Source of the DNA: JANLUX01 sp031363705
GTDB lineage: Bacteria; Bacteroidota; Bacteroidia; AKYH767-A; OLB10
Assembly (NCBI GenBank): GCA_031363705.1
Contig: JANLUX010000159.1
Location: forward strand, 1 to 25,805
Reading direction: 5' to 3'
Length of the DNA stretch: 25,805 nucleotides
Shown: positions 21,830 through 25,805 of the stretch, piece after piece
Position numbering within the stretch: position 1 is the stretch's first letter
How the letters are laid out: every line of letters starts with the position of its first letter
Translations under genes and position numbers: made by a program
The notes under the pieces: generated by a model
The model's database searches: none
Told to the model about the DNA's origin: nothing
The model's input: the letters and a program-made list of their open reading frames with translations, nothing else

Positions 21830-23492
21830 ACAACTTCATAAGTTTTTTTAAATACGAATGATCTTCTGTTTGCAGTCGTAAAAAGAAAACACCATTACCT
21901 ATTCTGCTGAATGGAGGATAAAACTTTATTTCGTTAATGCTGTATCCGCGAAGGTTGTATTCATGCGAATAGCATATCTGTCCCAGGATATCTGTCAATT
22001 CAATTTTTAAAACCTGTTGGCTGTCATTTACAATTTGAATTGTAACAGGTTCAGTATTGACAATAGGATTTGGAAAAACATTAAAAACATTATCATAATG
22101 ATGATAGTTAGTGGTGACCAATAAATTCGCATTGCCAAAATTGGGAATTCCATAACCCAAAAAATTATCAGGATTATTATACTGCGATGCACTTCTTTTT
22201 ATTGCCTCTGTTATTTCCATGTTGGTTTTATTAGGCCATGCCTGCCATAAACAGGCAGCAGCACCAGCCATCACAGGGCTTGAGAAAGAAGTTCCATTAC
22301 CAGGTTGAGAGTTTGTTCCTCCCGGAGTAAATACATAAGTGCCTTGTCCCTGAGCAGCAACATCAGGTTTAATTCTTCCATCAGCTGTTGGACCGGTACT
22401 GCTGAACCCGGCATAATTTCCCTGCGCATCCACTGCACCAATGCTCAGCACGCTGTCTCCATCCGCAGGTGCACCGATATACTGCCATGATGAACCACCT
22501 GAGTTGCCTGCACTGTTCACCACTAAAATGCCTTTGCTTGCAGCCATATCAGCAGCAATGGTACAGGGAGCAGTGTTGCCATCCATATCAGCATAGGTGT
22601 GATTCTGAGCAGGATCATCAAAATCAGTATAACCTAAGGAAGAATTAATTACATCAGCTCCCACACTATCAGCAAATTCAGCAGCCGATGCCCAGTTGTA
22701 TTCTTCAATGATATATTCTGTAGCTGCCTCTTCTGAACGAAGCAACCAGTAATTAGCACTTGGAGCTGTTCCCACTAAATCTCCCGGTACGTTTGCACCC
22801 ATGCAACTAAGCACTGCTGCTCCATGATAATTATTATCATAAACATTTAGCTCGTGATCAACAAAATCCCATGTACCTAATATTTGATTATTTACACGCA
22901 GACTATCAAAGCAGGGCATAATATCCGCATCCTGAAAACCTGCATCAATTACAGCAATCGTCATTCCCTGCCCGGTAAAACCCAGATCATGTAATGCATT
23001 AATGTTGATCATGGTTGCCTGATTAGTACCATTGCCATAATTTATACTCATCGTACGTTGTGACGTAATTGCTGGTGTCTGTAAAGGTTCAATTGTCTCT
23101 TCCCCGAATTTATTATGCGATGAATTGTTGAAAGCCAACCGCCCTACATTGGTTGTTGATTGAACATAAGGCAACATATTTATTGCAGTGAGCACAGAAG
23201 GATTATTAGTTTGAATAGTAACTGAGTTAAACCACTTGCTTCTGTTGAGCACAGTAGCTCCGGCATTCATTACACCTTGTATGTAAGTATCATTAACCGG
23301 AATGTCAGTAAGATCAATGGCAATGTTTTGATTGTTTCTCCGGTCAATTGCTTTTTGAGAAAGATAAGCCTGTGGATTAGAAATTGAATAAGGTGAATTG
23401 GTTTTGTCAGTAAAACGGACCACGTATTTGTCCTGTGCCTGAGAGATTAATGATATAAATAAAAAGGCAATGAGTGATAATTGTTTTGTCAT
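21828..23492 (-). CDS. S8 (subtilisin-like) serine peptidase with T9SS sorting domain
   Basis: This 554-aa secreted protease has a signal peptide (about residues 1-19, ending SQA). A pro-region of about 130 residues follows, containing KYVVRFTDKTNSPYSISNP and KAIDRRNNQNIAIDLTDIPV. The catalytic domain has Asp183 (IAVIDAG), His223 (NNYHGAAVLS), the oxyanion Asn330 (NSAGNSG) and Ser402 (GNGTSFSSPVMAG), so the triad is complete. The C-terminal ~85 residues (NVFPNPIVNTEPVTI, LTDILGQICYS, KKLMKL end) form a type A T9SS sorting domain, sending it to the cell surface. Its ATG overlaps the stop of the upstream lipoprotein by four bases (ATGA), suggesting the pair is translated together. Confidence 0.94.
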   Translation of the reverse strand: MTKQLSLIAFLFISLISQAQDKYVVRFTDKTNSPYSISNPQAYLSQKAIDRRNNQNIAIDLTDIPVNDTYIQGVMNAGATVLNRSKWFNSVTIQTNNPSVLTAINMLPYVQSTTNVGRLAFNNSSHNKFGEETIEPLQTPAITSQRTMSINYGNGTNQATMININALHDLGFTGQGMTIAVIDAGFQDADIMPCFDSLRVNNQILGTWDFVDHELNVYDNNYHGAAVLSCMGANVPGDLVGTAPSANYWLLRSEEAATEYIIEEYNWASAAEFADSVGADVINSSLGYTDFDDPAQNHTYADMDGNTAPCTIAADMAASKGILVVNSAGNSGGSSWQYIGAPADGDSVLSIGAVDAQGNYAGFSSTGPTADGRIKPDVAAQGQGTYVFTPGGTNSQPGNGTSFSSPVMAGAAACLWQAWPNKTNMEITEAIKRSASQYNNPDNFLGYGIPNFGNANLLVTTNYHHYDNVFNVFPNPIVNTEPVTIQIVNDSQQVLKIELTDILGQICYSHEYNLRGYSINEIKFYPPFSRIGNGVFFLRLQTEDHSYLKKLMKL

Positions 23493-24169
23493 GGAGAATA
23501 ACTCGTTAATGTTTCTTTGTAAATATACCCGCTTTTCACCGTTTGCAGGTTAAAGTCAATCTCTTGTTTTACATTTTCCTTATAAATCATTCCCACACCT
23601 GCCGCATATTGTTCTGTAAAATAACGGTGCTCAATTAAATTGTCTTCTTCATCCTGCAACACTGTAAGCACTGAATCGTAGCTCACATTGTTTAACATCA
23701 TAGGACTGTTTACATCCGTATATTTATACTCCAGTGCATCATTCGTATTCAAAGCATTTCCATTCCAGTGGATATCCTGCTTTACAGGAAATACCAGTTT
23801 TACATATCGCACATTATCCTCATATCGTTCAGCACGTGTGTTTGTTAAAGTAGCTGACCAGACTTTAAATATATTCCATGCAGCATTTGATGAATCACGA
23901 ACATAACGGACGATGCGTTGTGTCGGACGATTTTCATTATCCATAAAAGTGGAATCAATCACCTCTTTGATTTGAAAATGATGAGTTGTGGTGGCCTGAG
24001 TAAATTCATCAGTAACTGTTGAATCTGCATCATAAATCATAACGCGACCTACATTCACCGGGAAATAATTATAACCTAAATAAAGGGGAGCCTGATCCTC
24101 ATTCTTCTTGCAGGAAGTAATTAAAGAGGTTAACGTAGCAATAATGATCAAATATTTAATTGTCTTCAT
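23489..24169 (-). CDS. Putative lipoprotein of unknown function
   Basis: This 226-aa protein has a lipoprotein signal peptide with lipobox LITSC (MKTIKYLIIIATLTSLITSCKK). An upstream in-frame ATG at 24193 would add eight polar residues, so I prefer the ATG at 24169. The mature part is beta-rich and polar (YFPVNVGRVMIYDADSTVTDEF, HHFQIKEVIDSTF, RIVRYVRDS, YVKLVFPVKQDIHWNGNALN) and ends with GYIYKETLTSYSP. It resembles the general run of Bacteroidota lipoproteins of unknown role. It is probably anchored in the outer membrane or on the periplasmic face. It lies between mnmA and the S8 protease and overlaps the latter by four bases. A shared role with the protease is plausible but untested. Confidence 0.8.
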   Translation of the reverse strand: MKTIKYLIIIATLTSLITSCKKNEDQAPLYLGYNYFPVNVGRVMIYDADSTVTDEFTQATTTHHFQIKEVIDSTFMDNENRPTQRIVRYVRDSSNAAWNIFKVWSATLTNTRAERYEDNVRYVKLVFPVKQDIHWNGNALNTNDALEYKYTDVNSPMMLNNVSYDSVLTVLQDEEDNLIEHRYFTEQYAAGVGMIYKENVKQEIDFNLQTVKSGYIYKETLTSYSP

Positions 24170-24220
24170 CTTAAAGAAATTTATATCTGTCATTATACGT
24201 TAAAACTATTTTTTAGTTGT

Positions 24221-25312
24221 TCACTTTATATCAATAAAACCACCGCCAATCACATCGTCTCCTTCATAAAATACTGCACTTTGTCCGGGTGCCACACCTT
24301 TTACTTTATGATGAAAAACAATATGCATTCGATCTCCATCTTGTGTTAAAGTGCTTAGTGTACCAATGTCTTTATAACGGATTTTGGTAACTGCATCCAT
24401 GGAATTATCCAATGAAGCATACTTTACAAGATTAATATTACGCACCCACATTTCCTGTTTCTGCAAATTTTCAATTGAACCCAATACAACAGTATTTGTT
24501 TGCGGTACAATTTCAGTTACATACATTGGTTCTCCCACGGCAATCTCCAAACCCTTGCGTTGACCAATGGTATAAAAAGGATAACCTTTATGAGTACCCA
24601 AAACAGTTCCTTCTGCATCAATAAAATTACCACCCGTTAATTTTTCTTCTAAACCTTTCACACGGTTTTTAAGAAATGAGCGGTAATCATTATCAGGAAT
24701 AAAACATATTTCGTAACTCTCACTTTTGTTAGCAAGCTCATGCAATCCCATGTCATGTGCCATCTGGCGGATGGCAGATTTTTCAAATCCTCCAATGGGA
24801 AAAATAGTGCGAGACAAACATTCCTGCGTTACTCCCCACAACACATAACTCTGATCTTTGTTCGCATCCAGACCTTTTGAAATTACATAACGGCCGTTTT
24901 CTTCTCTCACTTTGGCATAATGACCGGTGGCAATCAAATCACAACCCAGCATATCAGCACGTTTTAATAGTGCTTCCCATTTAATATGAGTGTTGCACAT
25001 CACACACGGATTCGGGGTGCGGCCAGCCAGGTATTCATCCACAAAATTGTCAATCACATAATTACCAAACTCTTGGCGGATATCCAATATATAATGTGGA
25101 AATCCATAGCGCACTGCAATGCTTCTTGCATCATTAATACTATCAAGGCTGCAGCAACCGGTTTCTTTTTTGTTTCCACCAACTCCAGCATAATCCCATG
25201 TTTTCATGGTAATGCCAATCACCTCATAGCCTTGTTCATGCAATAAAATACTTGCAACGGAACTGTCAATCCCTCCGCTCATTGCCACCAAAACACGACC
25301 TTTTTTACTCAC
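24221..25312 (-). CDS. mnmA: tRNA-specific 2-thiouridylase MnmA
   Basis: MnmA makes the 2-thio group of wobble U34 in tRNAs for Lys, Gln and Glu, using ATP and sulfur relayed from cysteine desulfurase. The protein is 363 aa, the usual length. It has the PP-loop SGGIDSS (about residues 12-18), the catalytic Cys103 in NPCVMCN and the second catalytic Cys203 in YEICFIPD. Also present are the segments GHYAKV, KDQSYVLWG and the C-terminal barrel with FYTIGQRKGL and GVAPGQSAVFYEGD. The start at 25312 (MSKKGRVLVAMSGG) fits. It diverges from the YfiT-like gene across 103 bp. Confidence 0.97.
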   Translation of the reverse strand: MSKKGRVLVAMSGGIDSSVASILLHEQGYEVIGITMKTWDYAGVGGNKKETGCCSLDSINDARSIAVRYGFPHYILDIRQEFGNYVIDNFVDEYLAGRTPNPCVMCNTHIKWEALLKRADMLGCDLIATGHYAKVREENGRYVISKGLDANKDQSYVLWGVTQECLSRTIFPIGGFEKSAIRQMAHDMGLHELANKSESYEICFIPDNDYRSFLKNRVKGLEEKLTGGNFIDAEGTVLGTHKGYPFYTIGQRKGLEIAVGEPMYVTEIVPQTNTVVLGSIENLQKQEMWVRNINLVKYASLDNSMDAVTKIRYKDIGTLSTLTQDGDRMHIVFHHKVKGVAPGQSAVFYEGDDVIGGGFIDIK

Positions 25313-25415
25313 TTTTTTATTGAATTTTAAGAGAGAACAAAGTACGGAAAAATAAACACACCCGCCTCTTAAATAATACCTATCTAAATTTTACATTTAC
25401 AAAAAAAATAAAGTC

Positions 25416-25805
25416 ATGATTGATGAAAAACTTCGTTATCCAATAGGAAAATTCAAAACACCTGATTCGGTTTCTGAGTCAGATATTTCAAGTTATATTG
25501 ATATAATTGAAAAATTGCCAGAGCGTTTAATAAAAGAAGTGAAGTCACTTGATGAATCCCAATTAGATACTCCTTATCGGGATGAGGGCTGGACGGTAAG
25601 ACAAGTGGTGCATCATGTAGCTGACAGTCACATGAATGCTTACATCCGTTTTAAGTTAGCGCTCACTGAAGACACACCAACTATTAAACCGTATCTGGAA
25701 GCACGATGGGCTGAATTAGCTGACAGCAAAGCTCCGGTTAATCTTTCATTACCAATTATTGAAGGAGTGCATAAACGTTGGGTTATCATATTGCGAAATA
25801 TGAAA
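25416..25805 (+). CDS. YfiT/DinB-family metal-dependent protein, 3'-truncated
   Basis: The frame is open from the ATG at 25416 to the end of the window, giving 130 residues and no stop. The start MIDEKLRYPIGKF is typical of YfiT-like proteins of the DinB superfamily. YRDEGWTVRQVVHHVADSHMNAYIRFKLALTED contains the first metal-binding His (about residue 67), followed by PTIKPYLEARWAEL. The family includes bacillithiol transferases and putative hydrolases that bind Ni or Zn with a three-His site; the other two His lie beyond the window. Its substrate in Bacteroidota is not known. No clear -7 element was found, though TAAATTTT near 25385 has one mismatch. Confidence 0.88.
   Translation, partial: MIDEKLRYPIGKFKTPDSVSESDISSYIDIIEKLPERLIKEVKSLDESQLDTPYRDEGWTVRQVVHHVADSHMNAYIRFKLALTEDTPTIKPYLEARWAELADSKAPVNLSLPIIEGVHKRWVIILRNMK

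Overview
The window (about 25.8 kb, AT-rich) looks like chromosomal DNA of a Bacteroidota bacterium, probably of the Chitinophagales/Sphingobacteriales type. The grounds are two secreted proteins ending in type IX secretion (T9SS) sorting domains, promoters of the TAnnTTTG kind with no clear Shine-Dalgarno sites, a DUF5686 outer-membrane protein, the split two-gene cytochrome oxidase subunit III arrangement, and a recQ / kdsD-tatC-CMD-lptB neighbourhood. No rRNA, tRNA, CRISPR array, insertion sequence or prophage was seen. Both ends are cut inside genes (a PAS/histidine kinase on the left, a YfiT/DinB-like protein on the right).

Layout. 1-876: the 3' end of a sensor kinase whose phospho-acceptor His appears to be Asp. 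890-3362 (minus): a sugar-phosphate nucleotidyltransferase, an orphan MNT-type nucleotidyltransferase, a NUDIX hydrolase and a secreted DsrE-like protein. 3513-7416 (plus): a respiratory operon with ctaB (heme o synthase), two subunit III genes, subunit IV, a SCO copper chaperone and a DUF420 (CtaM-like) membrane protein. It is followed by a 77-aa Cys-motif membrane protein with its own promoter, then trhO (tRNA U34 hydroxylation). 8882-9384 (minus): three tandem related genes for 39-45 aa single-span membrane proteins, which are easy to miss because of their size. 9506-10087 (minus): an unrecognised 193-aa protein.

10212-15849 (minus): lptB, a DUF5686 barrel protein, a carboxymuconolactone-decarboxylase-like gene broken by a 16-nt palindrome, tatC and kdsD (LPS precursor). 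recQ diverges from kdsD at 16142. It is followed by a terminator, a DUF1905/YdeI-like gene and a large BNR-repeat T9SS protein. 21828-25312 (minus): mnmA, a lipoprotein and a subtilisin-like T9SS protease, the last two overlapping by four bases. A YfiT-like gene diverges from mnmA at the right end.

Most of the window is housekeeping and envelope biology: electron-transport assembly, LPS transport and synthesis, protein export, and wobble-uridine modification by both TrhO and MnmA. The parts that a standard annotation would probably miss are the triplet of micro-membrane proteins, the 35-bp perfect inverted repeat that supplies the end of tatC and has a partial copy at the start of the DUF1905 gene, the palindrome splitting the CxxC motif of the CMD gene, and the degenerate kinase.
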